This document shows, one piece after another, positions 1-12,987 of a DNA stretch of 64,000 bases. The stretch's first letter is position 1, and every line of letters begins with the position of its first letter. A program made the translations under genes and the position numbers. Under the pieces are notes generated by a model. It saw nothing but the letters and a program-made list of their open reading frames with translations. It ran no database searches and was not told the DNA's origin. Location: positions 50,569,561 through 50,633,560 of the forward strand of contig NC_088775.1 in NCBI RefSeq assembly GCF_954871325.1, in the 5' to 3' direction. Source of the stretch: Gordionus sp. m RMFG-2023 (taxonomy: Eukaryota > Nematomorpha > Gordioida > Chordodea > Parachordodidae).

Positions 1-193
1 ATTTGCAAAAATTATTCGCTTGTTACATGATATTTAGGACCCAACAATTTGGCCTGCGATAACTAAAAAATGTGAAGGCAAAAAATACAATATTAAATAG
101 AAGAATAAGTTGTAAACTAAGCTTAGACACAACCAAAATTAGATATCCGTTTAAACTAATCAATTGCATTTATTATTAAATATTTTTTAATAA

Positions 194-470
194 TAGGCGT
201 AGAGGATTTAGCCGGGGGGGGCACTATTAAGTTGGTTTTTCCTGATAAATTTTAATGGAGATCTTAAGATCACCTATTGCTACCCTTCGGCTATGTTACA
301 TTTTTATAAATAATAGTTTTGATTTTTTTTTCTTTAATTGATTTTTATTTTCAAATTTTTGAATTGTAGTTATTTTAAAAAATTAATAACTAGCTTAAAA
401 TGATATTTACTAAAACAGGCAGATTTCGGGAAATGGGGATTCCCCCTCTCCCCACCCCCAGCTACACCTA
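194..470. repeat. MITE-like element with G-rich ends
   Basis: The left edge reads TAGGCGTAG and runs into a G tract near 213-221. The right edge, on the opposite strand, reads TAGGTGTAGCTGGGGG. These are imperfect inverted ends of the kind seen on hAT-type MITEs. The flanking 8-mers do not match, so no target duplication is claimed. No coding sequence lies between the ends, and bases 1-193 hold nothing I recognise. Confidence 0.4.
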
Positions 471-659
471 TAATCTTACTATTAGCCATCTTGTATATCA
501 TCTTTGATAAAATTTACCTATCTGCTATCACATGTATAAGTGACCTAACCCAAATCAGACCAGGATTGATAAGGTTAAGGATAGTAACTACCTTAAGGTA
601 TTACGTATCAAATTTGTATTTTGTTTATATTTCATTAGCATAGGCACTACCAAATTATT

Positions 660-930
660 TATAATATATATTTGAAAAATCGTGATTTTTGGAAAGCCTC
701 TGTGGCCTAATCGGCAAGAGCGTCGCTTACCAATCCGATAGTTTAGGGTTAGAATCCTAGCTAAGATCATATATTTTTTCTTAATCAAACTTAGCAGTTC
801 CATCCTTGGGGGATGATATATAGGAGGCCGGACTGGACCACGTGATTCCGTATAATATATGTTAAATAATAAGGGCTTTATTACATTTTAATAAATTTTG
901 GTCGGTATTCAGCAAAGTTGGTTGTTATTT
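660..930 (+). repeat. tRNA-like (SINE-type) repeat, copy 1
   Basis: A tRNA-like head at 696-769 has an A-box-like stretch (TGGCCTAATCGG, 702-713) and a B-box-like stretch (GGTTAGAATCC, 748-758). A body follows that includes the GATATA...GTGATTCCGT segment also present after the head of copy 2. The sequence just 5' of the head (ATAATATATATTTGAAAAATCG) is shared with the cluster near 18-19.6 kb on the other strand. The anticodon arm is degenerate, so this is a dispersed repeat and not a functional tRNA. Confidence 0.6.
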
Positions 931-1052
931 AGAAAATTGCTATAAGTTGACTTGGTAGTGACTATCATTAACCGTATTGATAATGATCATTTAAATTTTT
1001 TTTGATTTAAACCGCGATTTTAATCATATAACGAAAATTTTAATTTAAGAAT

Positions 1053-1454
1053 TAGGGCTGTGCCGATATTAAATATCCGGCACCGATATTTAACGGTTTC
1101 CAAAAATATCGGATCGGGCCGATACCTCTAAAAACCGATTCGATCTTTTTACTTTTCTTTTTACTTTTCTTTTTACTTTTCTTTTTTTTTGTTATTTTAT
1201 TTTATTTTATGTTATGTATATTTATTTTATTATTATAATATTTTTTTTTATCTATTATAATATTATATTTTTTTAATTATAGTCTTAATTGTAGAAATAT
1301 AAAAATTAAATGCATAATTCGATTTTTTGCATAAAAAATATTGATTTCATAATTACATTTGATTCATAGAAGGTGGTGAAAAATCAGTATAAATATCGGA
1401 TTGGTTTTGAACCAATATCGAATCGGTGAAAAATATGTGGATCGGCTGGATTTA
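1053..1454. repeat. Non-autonomous hAT-type MITE (short version)
   Basis: The left end TAGGGCTGTGCCGATATT is the same as an end of the larger element at 3444-4335. The right end, containing CGAATCGGTGAAAAATAT, resembles the inverse of that element's other end, though the last bases are eroded. It therefore looks like an internally deleted copy of the same family. It carries no coding sequence. A CTTTTTACTTTT-type simple repeat lies near 1146-1190. Target duplication not seen. Confidence 0.5.
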
Positions 1455-1734
1455 GATTGAAAAGTATCAAAGTTTTTACCTCAATAAAATATTAACTCGC
1501 AAGTAAAACACTCCTATACTCAGGAAATCCGGGCTGGATATATGAAAAAAGACATTGATAAATCATGATTCAATTTGATATGTTGTTTAATAAAATTTCT
1601 TTGATATGTATAAATCAGAGTTGTAAAGTATCTAGAAATATAATATTTTATCTAGATACATTTTTATAAAAAGTATCCGTATCTAGATATATTTTTATGA
1701 TTAAAAGGTTTTTTGCATTTTATTGTTGGAATAG

Positions 1735-1985
1735 ACACTATAACACATGGTTATAATATAATACAAATAAAATCATTGTTTTGGAGAAGCTTCTATGGCT
1801 CAATTGCTATAGGCGTTTATCGAGGAATCACTCGGTTCAAATCCAGAAGTGTCATATTTTTTTTCTAATCTAGGTATTTTTACGCTAAGGGGTATGATAT
1901 ACAGTGGAAGCGAGTGCGTGATTCCGTTGATATATTTTAAAAATGGGTATTATTGCATTTTAATAAAACTAGGTTGTTTAGGAAA
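1735..1985 (+). repeat. tRNA-like (SINE-type) repeat, copy 2
   Basis: The tRNA-like head at about 1788-1852 carries the B-box-like GGTTCAAATCC at 1834-1844. It is followed by the body segment with GATATACAG and GCGTGATTCCGT that copy 1 also has. Upstream, GACACTATAACACATGG resembles the 5' flank of the copies near 18-19 kb. It is more diverged than copy 1. Confidence 0.5.
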
Positions 1986-2050
1986 TTGATATATCGATAA
2001 CAGTAAGAGTGTATCTGTATCCATAGATACATTTTAGGTCATCGGTATGA

Positions 2051-2180
2051 TCAGTGGCGGACTGGCGATGCTACTGCCTCATGGACTATTTTTTCCATCG
2101 CCCTCATTTAATGGGGGGCTCCCCCTCCTTCCATCCATACCTCCATATTGCGGCCTGACCCCCTTTAATGACTTATCCGT
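2051..2180. repeat. Possible hAT terminal fragment
   Basis: CAGTGGCGGACTGG at 2051 has the look of a hAT terminus, followed by C/G-rich sequence. No matching opposite end was found. The following stretch to 3440 is AT-rich, contains only short open frames, and shows no domain I can recognise on either strand. Confidence 0.25.
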
Positions 2181-3443
2181 ATTATATATGATTTTTTGTG
2201 TTTTTGGATATATGTCTAAAACGATGGGCTAAAAACTATATTGTAGCTATTACATTTTTACTGAAAAAGACTATTATGACATGATAATTACGTATTTTAT
2301 TTTTAATATTGCACATTTAAAATCATACTCATTGCACAGAAAGCATATTTATCGCAATTGCACATATAAAATATTATATATTACACATTTAAAATCAATC
2401 ATATTGCTAATATAGTTTTAGAAATTGAATTTAGTTAAATAAATTAAACGAGTCTTATATAATTTTTAGGCTGCCATTATTTAAGAAAATAGAAAATACA
2501 TCACTAAATCTCATATTGAAAAGATTTGAAAATGAAGAAATCTTATTCCATCATTCTATTGGATTTCTTTGTTTTTCGTTAACCAATACAATCAGGCATT
2601 TCATTTTAGACGTTTAAATATTTTTATTTTTTAAAAAATTTTGTGTAATAATAAAAAATGTTTTAAAAGTAACGAAAAACAAACTTCAGCCAGTGTTCAT
2701 CTATACATTCGCTGCTGTAAATCCTCCTTGTTTAACTTTTCTATTTATTTAGCATTTCATTTTTTTAACCAAGGGCTCTCTGGTAGCTTTAAATCAGAGA
2801 TCTTTTCATTAAATTTGTATCCATTTTTGTAGCTATATTTTGAATGAAAAGTTAAGCTTATAAAAGATACTTAATACTTGGCATGGCATCTTCGATCATA
2901 GGCGGATAAAATATTTAAATTTTTAGTTTGAAGATATAATGAAAGTTCCCCTATTATTATGGGAATTTCCAAAAAAATTAGAGCTATGCACAGATTCACA
3001 ATCAAAGATTTAGTATTGGGTTTACTTCAAACTATTTATTATTGTTTATATATTGTAGCGCACTTATAGAGATCGAGAGTCTCTCTTCACCGTGTAGCTA
3101 TCTAAGGTCTTTTTCACGTGCCAATCACTTATTCCACCTATTCTTTAGTGACATCAAGCTTACCTTGACTGATAAATTATTTAGAAGGATAGAGCATCCA
3201 TTCTTTTATTTGATTCAATCAGCTGCTGTCTTGTGTAATATATATTTTCAAACCAACTCGTTTGCTACCTATTTCACTTTTTAATATTAAATTCCTACCT
3301 ACTACCGCATTAATAACGGTTGCCTTAGGTAACAAAATTATTAGATAACCTCTTCCCTTTATTGGAAGGTTTTAGCTCTCCTTTTATACCTTTGCTTCTG
3401 AAAATAACCTCTCTAAAATTTATAATAATGATTAATGTTTGAG

Positions 3444-4335
3444 TAGGGCTGTGCCGAGCAAAAGATTTTTCACCGATTCGATCCAATATTTTCCTTTATA
3501 TACAAATATAAGTATTTTCTATTTAAAAAAAAACAACTAACTTTCACAAATGATTAAGTGTATTTTGTTATTTGTATTACCCAAAATTTAATAATCTCAT
3601 TTGAAATATTTACAATGTTTATGGGTGAATATATAATGTTTCAATTCCATTTGGCCTATTTTTAAAAATGGCTAAATCAAGATTTTAGCTAAAATATTGT
3701 TACCTAAGCCTTTTACTTTCGCCAATAGAAGTTCAAACCTTTCTGCCATACTTTGGCAAAATAAATGAGCTTGATTAATTTAATTATGGCCAAAATCTTG
3801 AGTTAATCGTTTTTAAAAATGGCGAAATCAAGGCGTTTAACATCACAAACTGAATGTGCCTCGTTAGATATCTTAAAATCCTTTTCTTGCCACAGATAAT
3901 ATAACAAAAAATAATTTATATTTTTTTTAACTATTTAGTTTCTTTTATTAATTTATTATTATGAAATTATTTATAAAATAAAAAAGATTATATAATTATA
4001 TATACAATTAGGGTTGTTAAAAGGACTAATATTAAGATTTTAGCTAATGTAATTTTATGTAAGCCTCGAGATTTTGCTCATAGTTGGATTGGCTAACCTG
4101 AAATTTTGCTTATAGATGGATTGGCTAACCTGAGATTTACATAATATTATTTTGGCTAAAATCTTCTCAGATCTAACTTTTTAAAAAGCTTATATACAAT
4201 CATAAAATAACCAAAAACAATAAAAAATATTGTATCGGATCGGATCGGTTTCTTAAAAAAATGTTGCCCGATCTGATATTTTTTAAAACGCTAAATATCG
4301 GCGCCGATCCTATATTTAATATCGGCACAGCCCTA
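3444..4335. repeat. Non-autonomous hAT-type element with TAGGGCTGTGCCGA ends
   Basis: Inverted ends TAGGGCTGTGCCGA (left) and TCGGCACAGCCCTA (right) match over 14 bases. Past the ends the left side carries CACCGATTCGATCC and the right side repeats GGATCGGATCGG motifs. The interior has no transposase. It includes segments at about 3650-3860 and 4012-4195 that resemble the palindromic MITE family at 63607-63829 (AAGATTTTAGC and GGCTAA motifs), so small elements may be nested in it. The 8-mers outside the ends are not identical. Confidence 0.6.
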
Positions 4336-4343
4336 GTATTTAG

Positions 4344-7300
4344 TGCATTTTAATACTTCAACCCACTTGGTAAATAGTTTTTAGAAAAACGCATTATTGG
4401 CGAATGACAAGATTGGCATCATGCTGGAAGGAAAATTATCGAAGCACTGAATATCTGCGTGACCCAATATGCATTGCCTTATTAGTGCTTACTATTTATC
4501 TATCAGTTTTTAATTACATCTGAATATCATTATATATAAATAAAATAAATCTGATGATATTTTGAATCACATTATATTTTCAAAAATTCGAAATGAATCG
4601 GAATCTCATTAAAACACAGTTCTAAACATCTGGTTTGCCAAACTTTTGAAAGCCCTAATTCTAATCTTAGGCCAAAATGTAATGCTTAAATAATATATAT
4701 TTAATTACGAAAATTACTAGAATTCATAAAAATTCAAGATAGAACAAAGAATATAGAAGCACTACAATTATAATAAAAAAAATGGAATACGAAATATCTA
4801 AAAAATTACTATCATTACAAATAATCAACATTCATCCTATTTTAAAATATGAGATTCGATGTCTATGTCTGTAGCTTTTAATAGCTCGGAAATATAGAAA
4901 AAATAAAATAAACTTGTGATATTTTTGAATGTGATACCAAAATAAGATGGATTGGTTGCGGCGAAATTGAAAATAATTATAATATCAGATGATTTTTTTA
5001 CCCTCAATAGTTTAGGTTTAGCGATTGTTTAGTAAAGTAATACTAATATTAAACCCTTGTATAGGAGAAATCAAACCCCGATATTACGAATTAGGGTCTC
5101 TGGGAAATATCTCGTTGTTTTTTATACATATAATTTATAACAAATGTATTATGTGAAAATTTGATTATAAAATGAACTGTGCTACAGTATTGTATATATC
5201 TAGATTTAAAAAAAAATTTTTTAGGCAAATTTTTAAATAGAAGAATTTTATAGAATTAGAAAGTTATGGATCAATTTAAAAGAAATGTAAGCAAATATTC
5301 TTCTAGATATCAATATGAATTATGAAAACAAAAATTTAATTTACCCATATTTTCTATAGTGTGTGGTGAAGGGGGGGGGGGGTTCAATACGATTTTTCTT
5401 TGTTTTAATTGTATTTCATTTAAATTTCTTTAATTAATTGAAATATGACAAAATTATTTTGTGCAATAATAAGTTTATATTAAAAATGATAAGTTATATA
5501 AATAATTTTCTAAATATAACTGTAATTAATAACATCTTACTTTAGAAAACTGTGACGAGTTACATTTTTAAGGATGTTACTGCTGTGTAACTTGTAACTG
5601 TCGCTAGTTATCAAAAGAAAACTTTTAACAACATCAATTATATTTATTACAAAAATAAGAAAATGAATAAACCAGAATATGTTTAGTTGTTTTCTTATTC
5701 AAAGCCCAGAATAAACTCAGAATGAAAACTATCAAATTAATGAACTAAATTAAGGCTTATAAAATAAATGCAACACGAACTAAGATTTGGACTTATATCT
5801 TTATTAAATAAAATGTATTCATCATCTTTATTAAATAAAAAATATTCATCAAATTACAAAGGTCAAAAATTAAAAGCGCAAAATGTTATCATAATTCAAA
5901 AAGGTTTTATTAAAATTAAAAAAAGTTATCAAAATTAAAAAGTCACAAGTTTTACAAAAATTAAAAAGTGATTTTTACAAAAATATAATATCAATTAATT
6001 TCTAATATTCAAAAATGACTGACATTTTTCTAACTAAATACAAAAACATTGATAAATAAATATGATTGACATTATCTTATAAATGTATTATTTATGACAT
6101 AAACCTTTATAAAATTTATTCAAAATATAATAGGTATGAGTTCTACATCGGATTTAACAAGTTCGAGCTGACGTCCGGTCAAATCATTTCTTTAAAATTA
6201 GGTCTGAGTCTATTAGGCGCGCTTTAAAAATGAAATGCAGTAAATAAATAAAACGCACGAAAAACTGCTCATTTTAAAATATTTAAAATTGAAGTTATAG
6301 AAACATACGCGAATTTTTCAAAATGAAATGAATTCGCCCATCCAAATTTTTAAAAAAAATTCCCGGATCTGGCCCTATACGAGAAAATTAGATTATATCC
6401 GTTTAAAATTTATAAAATTTTTAAAAGCGAAGTAAAATTTTTTGAATAATGTGTGACAATGACAGATATTATCACCGAGATAAAAAAAAATGCTGTTTAT
6501 TTATGTCATTTTTCTTTTTCCAAAAAAGGGTGTTAGATTTGTTATGATGAACATGTTAATTTATGCATATATCCATTATAATTATGGAAATTTTGAAAAT
6601 GCTTTAAACATGAAATTCCATGCGTTTGCTTTAAAAATTAAAAAAAAAACCATACTTCTGCTAAGTGTCATCAATTTTTTTAACATTATATTATGAGCAG
6701 GATTACATTATGAAAAGCTTATATTTTAAATATAATATAATAGGTATAATGTAATTATTTATATTACAAATTAACATTTCATCTAAATTCATGAAATAAC
6801 AAAGTTTTTAAAAAATATGAAATAAGGCGTTTATAAAATAAGTTACTATCATCATTAATTAAACTATGTAAAAATATGACTTTTGATTCGCAATTATATC
6901 ATTTACCCTTTAATTTTTATTTCTTATTCTTTTAAAAAGTATTATAGACATAGAAATTTTTCCTAAGAAAATAGGGGAAAAACTAGGAAAATATAGGAAA
7001 ATTATGAGAAATTTTTGCTAAAATAAGACTTATTTATATGTTAACAAATAGGAAGACTAATATCATCATAATTAGAAACTTTATTATTTTATTTGTTAAA
7101 AATATTACATTTACATCAAAAATTAAAATAATATTATATATAGTAAATTCATTCGATTTAAATATCATTATCAATTTTTTTGATTAAAGTAGTATAGAAA
7201 AATTAACATCTAGCAATAAATTAATTTATCTATAAACTAAGGCAATCATTTGGCATATTTGGGGAAGCTTAGCTTCTCCTTACTATGCATTTTGGTATAT

Positions 7301-7500
7301 GATTTAATTTGTATATAAACAATACATGTCCCTAAGAATTAAATATCCCTTATTCCAGATTACTATGAAATTTATCACACATTTTTACATATGCTGTTAT
7401 TTTGGTAGGATTTGGGAATGCCAATTATACCTTTTTTTAAAATTATTGGCACTCTTTTGATACCAATTAGCACAATTGAAAGTTAGTTAGTTGCTATATT
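4344..7500. other. AT-rich stretch, no gene recognised
   Basis: About 3.1 kb of AT-rich DNA with only short chance frames. A poly-G tract lies near 5370-5382, and a short imperfect tandem duplication (unit about 30 bp, CTTTATTAAATAAAA) near 5790-5850. A GTTAC/GTAAC-rich patch at 5545-5615 could be a worn transposon end. I see no conserved protein, RNA gene or terminal repeat pair. Confidence 0.5.
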
Positions 7501-10305
7501 TTTACCCGTTTAAGTCAATTTTTAACCGAAAAAATTGACTAAACCCAGTTTTTAGCCGAAAACTATCACTTTGGCTTCTGGATTTTTCTTAAAAGTATAG
7601 TAGCCCAAATTTGAAAGACAGTAATATTAATTAAAACGCTTTAATGTTAACGAATTTTCTCCAGCACCCGCCTGTAGACTGAGCAAATTAGTCGACATTA
7701 ACTATAGTATTAGTCAAGCCATTAATGGTAAATGTACCATATCTGCAACGGTTGTTATTTATTGATTTTCAACATATTAATTTTTTGAATTGAAATAATT
7801 TAACATAAGATTTTTATAAGATTATACTATAACATAAAATAAACATTCTTTAATAAAATATATTTATTTTTGGTTGCGCTAGATTCCATTGAAGTTCGAC
7901 AATTTGGGACAATTAATATGCTATATGTTCTATCTAGGCTTCCTTGTTGAAAGAACATTTGTTTTATTTGAATGTAATTGAAAACAAATTTATATACCCT
8001 AAGCCTAACCTATTCTAATTAATTTTGGACATTTTTTCTCTACTCTCCGAATTATAATCATATGTTTTTTAAATGTGCCATTTGTTCTAATGACCATAGA
8101 ATATAAGGGTACAAAAATTTTCATTTTTCTAAATTTGTTTAAATTTTTAGCAAACCTATTTTTTCATCATAATGTTTTTATTATTTATAAAAAAAATTGC
8201 ATAAAATTCATAATTTCACTTTTACTCATTATATTTTTCATATTAGGGTAAGTTGAATATAAAAATTATTTACATATGATTATGAATTTTTTTATCAATT
8301 TATTTTAACATATTTTTATAACAATTTTTAAATAATATTAGAATATTATTATGGCCAAACAATTTTTAACAGTTAATGAAGCCCTATCCATCCTCAAAAC
8401 AATTTCTAAATGATGAAGCCCTGTCCTTGCTTTTCGATGAATGCCCTGGTGATAAAACAGATGTTGTAATCATACCTTCTAAAGCTGGTAATTTGTTATG
8501 AAGAAGATATCGATGAAAATGATCTAATCGATACATCTAATCTTCCATTAGATACTGCAGAAGAGATTGAAACCCATAATTCAGCAGACATTGATAGTTT
8601 TAGAATTCTAAATAATGACAAATCAAGAAAACAAAATTAAATTTTCTAAATAATTTGAAATGGATAAAAATTAATCTAATATATGCATAGAACCTACAGA
8701 TAATGAAAAGGAATTTATTAATCAATTTGATTTAATTGGAAAAACTCCAATATAATTGTTTGAATTATTTTTTGATTAAAAAATGTATTCACTGAGTATA
8801 TATTCAAATATTTATTTCAAACAAAACAATAGACCATTTTTACAACCGAATCAGAGGTGAAAAGGTTTATAAAAATTCTTTTGCTGACTAGATATCATGT
8901 ATTGGTCGAATGACCATAACTATACCATACCAATCATTAGAAATTCAATGGCACATGTATTTCGCGATATTAAAAGAAATCTACATTTGCCTAATATTTC
9001 AACTTCTGATTAAGAGGATAATCTTTATAAAGTCCACCCATATTTAAATTTACTAAATAAAAAGTTTCAAAAATTCGGTATATTTTTACACAATATATGA
9101 ATGGATGAGCAATAATACCATATCGAGGAAGACATTCCTGTAAAATGTTTATCAAAAGTAAATACATTCGATTTAAATATAAATCATAGACTCTTGCTTC
9201 CTCAGGTGGATATTTATTTGCATTTTATATATTTAAGGTAAAATTGGATAAGAGGTAGTCATGTGATATATCAGGTTTTATAGGCCTCTTACATATCGAC
9301 TGAAACTTTACACGATAATTATATATGTTGTGAGAACCTATTAAATATTTTAAGTTCTAACTTAATTAGTTCCGGAGATATGTTATGTCAAAACTAAAAA
9401 AATGGCGTCCTTCCTAATTTGGAAAAACTCAAAAAATATAAATGATAAAGACCCATATTTTTATGTCATTAGATAACCCATGAATCCGTTTCTTAAAAAT
9501 AATTTACTGTATTTTCATTTCCGCAAAAGGTAAAGGTGATTTTTTAATATCTGATTGAGCTTAAAATTTTCTAAATATTTGTTTATATCTTAATAAAATC
9601 AATATAAATTTATAAATGTATATTAAAAAAAATAGGTGGGACAACTATTATTTTTTTAGTTATTTAATATTTTCTAATTTTTTATCGATAAAAAAATCAT
9701 TATAGATGGCAATGTGCTAAAAGATCTAAATTCTTTTTTTCAAATAAGATTTATATAAAACAATATTTTAATAATAAAAATAAATATATAGTTCTCCCTT
9801 GAGTGTGTCAGTTAAAGAAACAAACTTTTATTTTTTCTTCCTAGTTTACAAAACAGCTGTTCTCATAATTTTATTTTTTATTTTTATACTTAAAAAACTA
9901 TTTAAATTTAAATTAATATATATCAACCTGGTATTTCTATTAACTCCATATTTAAAAAATTTATTGGTTTTTTAAATTTAATCTAGTGCGCTTTCTTAAT
10001 AATAGCATTTATATATCAATCCCTTTATAATTAGAAATGAATAAAAGAAGTATGTTTGCTTCAATCTATTAAATATGGTAAAACATACCTATATTAAACA
10101 AATTAAGTCACAAATAATATGTTAATGAAACATCGTATTTTAACTAGATCGAATTTTATTTGTGACCTATTTAGAAAGGAATTATCAAAAATTGAACCTG
10201 TAGTTACAACATATCAAAATTCAAAGTAAATGTTAATAATGATATTATTATTCTATTCTACGAAAAGTATAATTGAAGACATCAATTAATATTTCATGAA
10301 AAAAA

Positions 10306-10680
10306 TTGAGGAATCTTCCATTGAATCTTATCGGATATCGAAAATCAAATACCCAAAAGCAAAAATATATTTGGGATGGAACAACCACGAATTTAAAAGA
10401 TGAAAATTTAAGCGCAATAATTGGCATGCAAAAGATTTATGTGGGTCTGAGAACCATTGACAAAAATTTATTCAAACGGATAAAATGGGAAATAATACTT
10501 ATCATACGAGATTTAGAATGAATGAAATTAATGACTGTAACTTGTTGCCGGTTGTAGATGAAAATGATGAAATGACTGAAGAAGTGCAAGTAAGTTTTCT
10601 GCATCCACATGGATCCTCTCCAGCCTTCATTTTTCCACCCAATGTCGATAAATTATAAACCTCTGCCAATAACATTATAG
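10306..10680 (+). pseudogene. Remnant ORF of the long-TIR element
   Basis: An open frame of 71 codons starting near 10306 (YIWDGTTTNLKDENLSAIIG) is followed, in another frame, by an acidic stretch and 'VSFLHPHGSSPAFIFPP' at about 10580-10655. I have an impression, not verified, that this last motif resembles the C-terminal tail of some animal transposon proteins. A second possible piece lies upstream at 10080-10240. The function is unassigned; position inside the long inverted repeats suggests it is the decayed transposase. Confidence 0.4.
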
Positions 10681-10961
10681 GAATTGTAAACCCTCAACAG
10701 CAACAAGGCAAACGCTTACATTCGCAGATGTTTTGAAATCCACAATAAAATGGAAATCAATGGCTAATTAATGATATTTTATTTTAAGTATTGATGTTTT
10801 TTAAATTATATCATGCCAATAACATTATAGGAATTGTAAACCCTCAACAGCAACAAGGCAAACGCTTACATTCGCAGATGTTTTGAAAACCACAATAAAA
10901 TGGAAATCAATGGCTTTAATGATATTTTATTTTAAGTATTGATGTTTTTTAAATTATATAA
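10665..10961 (+). repeat. Tandem duplication, 150-bp unit x 2
   Basis: The segment beginning GCCAATAACATTATAGGAA at 10665 is repeated at 10815 with only a handful of differences, including a small deletion near the end. The two units adjoin directly. The high identity, against a decayed background, marks this as a recent local duplication within the long-TIR element. Confidence 0.9.
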
Positions 10962-12544
10962 AAAAAACAATTTAGATTTGTTTAGCGCATCCCATCTATA
11001 ATGACTTATAAAAAATTAAATGACTTCTAAAATAATATTTTCCTAACCTAATTTTTTAAATATAAATTTATATGGATTTAATAAACATATACAAATTTTT
11101 AGAAAATTTTAAGCTCAGACAGATATTACAATTACCTTCGAAAATGTAAAAACACCCGAGTTTTTTTTAAAAATATTTAAATTATTTTTAAGAAAGGGAT
11201 TTGAGGGCTATCTAATGATACCAAATACAGGTCTCTATCATTTATATTTTTTGAGTAATCTTTATTGTTATCAGATTTTCCAAATTAGGAAGTACACTAT
11301 TTTTTTTACTTTAACCCGTCATATCTACAGAACTAATTATGTTAGAGCTTAAAAAAAATAATTACTTAGGTCCTCACAATCAATATTATCATCATGCAAA
11401 GCTTAGTTCGATTTGAAAGTCAATTGTTACAAATTTAATCAAAATTTTCCAGTACCCTTTTACATTCTATTTACTTTGATAATTTTTTTAAACATCTATT
11501 AAGCTTTATCGCATTTGAATCACCTTGATTTTTTTCGCAACTGGAACTATAAGAGAAATAAACTTGAAAGTTATGACAAAAAGGAAAGGGGCTATTAAGA
11601 TTACCGATTTGAAAAGAGCAATGAAATATTTGTGGCACGATGGAATGATAGTTCAGTGGTGACAGTTGCATCTACATGCAAAGCTCCATCAATGCAACTT
11701 GTCAATATTTTCTCAAAAATAACTAAATTCATATAATTCTCATATGGGTGGCCTTGATCTGGGTGATAGTGTTAACATAGAAAATAAATATACTAGGTAA
11801 AATAAATGACGGTGGCCAATTTTTCAATAGAGATGCCTAGTCAATTTTCCTAAGTGAATCAACTGAAAATTCTTGTGGACATTATTTAACAATGATTAAA
11901 CAAAATACGATGGTGTAAATTTTATCGTAGCCAGACAAAATATATGTGTAATACGTGTCATATAAATACATAATAAATAGGCATCATTACGGCTCATTTA
12001 AGCTCAACAAATATACAATTAAAAACCTATTTTTTCCCCTTCGTTACTCAACATTAGAGAACTTCATCGAAAAAGCGATCCACTTTTAAAAAATTTGGGT
12101 AACAATAATGGAGATTCCAAAATTTATGTCTTGGACAAAAAATATCTAAAGATTTGAAGTTCCAATTTTATCTCCATCCTTGGTTCTATGCCAGACAATA
12201 TTTACAATATATCTTTTTACTCCCCGCCCCCCCCACCCCCCATTTTTTAATATATATATTTTTTACTTTTTTTTCTTCTTCCTATTAATATATTTTTTAA
12301 ATTATGAAATAATTTGAATTGAATAAAAATAAACATCATATCTAATATAGTAAAATAAATCAATAACTTTTGAAATTTTATATCATATTTGGCTTTTTTC
12401 TAATAAAATATTTTATTTTTATATCCCTAATGGACAACAATTGCACTACATTTACCTGTTCAGAAGTATGCTTTTTTCGCGCATATTTTTATATGATTTC
12501 TTAGACTATAAAAATAAAATTTGAAAAAAATTAATGGGTTAAGA

Positions 12545-12985
12545 TTATACGTTAATTAAATAAATGATTAGTTTTAAAATTATGAATTTAGTTATTTACT
12601 AAATTAATTTAAAGTCAAATTATTCTCATAATTTTATTAATCAAAATATGTAAGGGAAATTAATGGTCAATTAAACATTTTTTTATTATATAGATATATT
12701 AAACATACTTTGAATATTAATAGCATCAAACTTACTTATTATATCTGACTAAATAACAAAAATAATTTGATTTATCATATGCAAATAAGTTATGAAATAA
12801 ATAACTATAAAAAGGAAAGGACGATTTTACATTATCACAAAACTATTGCCCTTTACATCGCCAATATATGATTATTAGTAATTTACATTCCCTCAAAATG
12901 TCTATCCTCTTGCACTGCTAATTGAGGATAGTTGGTAACAGCAAAGGATATTTTAGGACAAGATCTCATCAAATGGTTTCCCCAC
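12545..12985. other. AT-rich stretch, nothing recognised
   Basis: This spacer between the piggyBac right end and the LTR-like repeat is AT-rich, without long frames or matching repeats. Confidence 0.5.
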
Positions 12986-12987
12986 AA

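Larger units (their letters stand above)
9328..11379. mobile_element. Unclassified element with long (~240 bp) terminal inverted repeats
   Basis: The left 9328-9570 and right 11140-11379 segments are imperfect inverted copies of each other. Both start TTGTGAG(A/G)ACCTA and then share AATTAGTT, CTTCCTAATTTGGAAAA, a run of AAAAAATATAAATGAT and CATTAGATA. The pair sits inside the piggyBac copy-1 transposase, which gives its outer limits. A clear target duplication is not visible. The interior holds a worn coding stretch at about 10080-10680 and a 150-bp tandem duplication. The length of the inverted repeats fits several DNA-transposon superfamilies; the coding remnant is too poor to assign one. 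Confidence 0.7.
8351..11990 (+). pseudogene. piggyBac transposase pseudogene
   Basis: This is a broken DDE transposase of the piggyBac family. The N-terminal acidic region starts at the ATG at 8351 and parallels copy 2. Recognisable blocks follow: the segment corresponding to 'MYWSND' of copy 2 near 8890, the 'YRGRHS' block near 9120, and the 'SSDGY' block near 9200. After the 2.05 kb insert, the 'TVAS/STC' region and the 'HMGGLDLGD' block appear at 11640-11770, then a worn C-terminal Cys-rich end near 11920-11970. Many stops and frameshifts are spread through it. The first two Asp positions of the catalytic triad are not preserved in any readable frame. It cannot make transposase, but its non-coding ends might still be recognised by a related enzyme. 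Confidence 0.8.
7501..12542 (+). mobile_element. Decayed piggyBac element, copy 1, with nested insertion
   Basis: The right end reads TTAATGGGTTAA (12531-12542), the same TTAA-adjacent end as the better copy at 42464-45302. A candidate left end TTTACCCGTTTAA starts at 7501. It puts about 850 bp ahead of the transposase start, matching the roughly 860 bp leader of copy 2, but its TTAA is altered. The transposase is interrupted in the middle by an unrelated 2.05 kb element (9328-11379). Both termini and the interior are much more diverged than copy 2, so this is the older insertion. The left boundary is tentative. Confidence 0.65.

Noticed and set aside
696-769. Functional tRNA gene
   Set aside because: B box altered, anticodon stem unpaired, and the same sequence recurs as a dispersed repeat.
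2641-3284. Two short plus-strand frames as coding exons
   Set aside because: No recognisable motif in either strand and no splice or repeat context that supports them.
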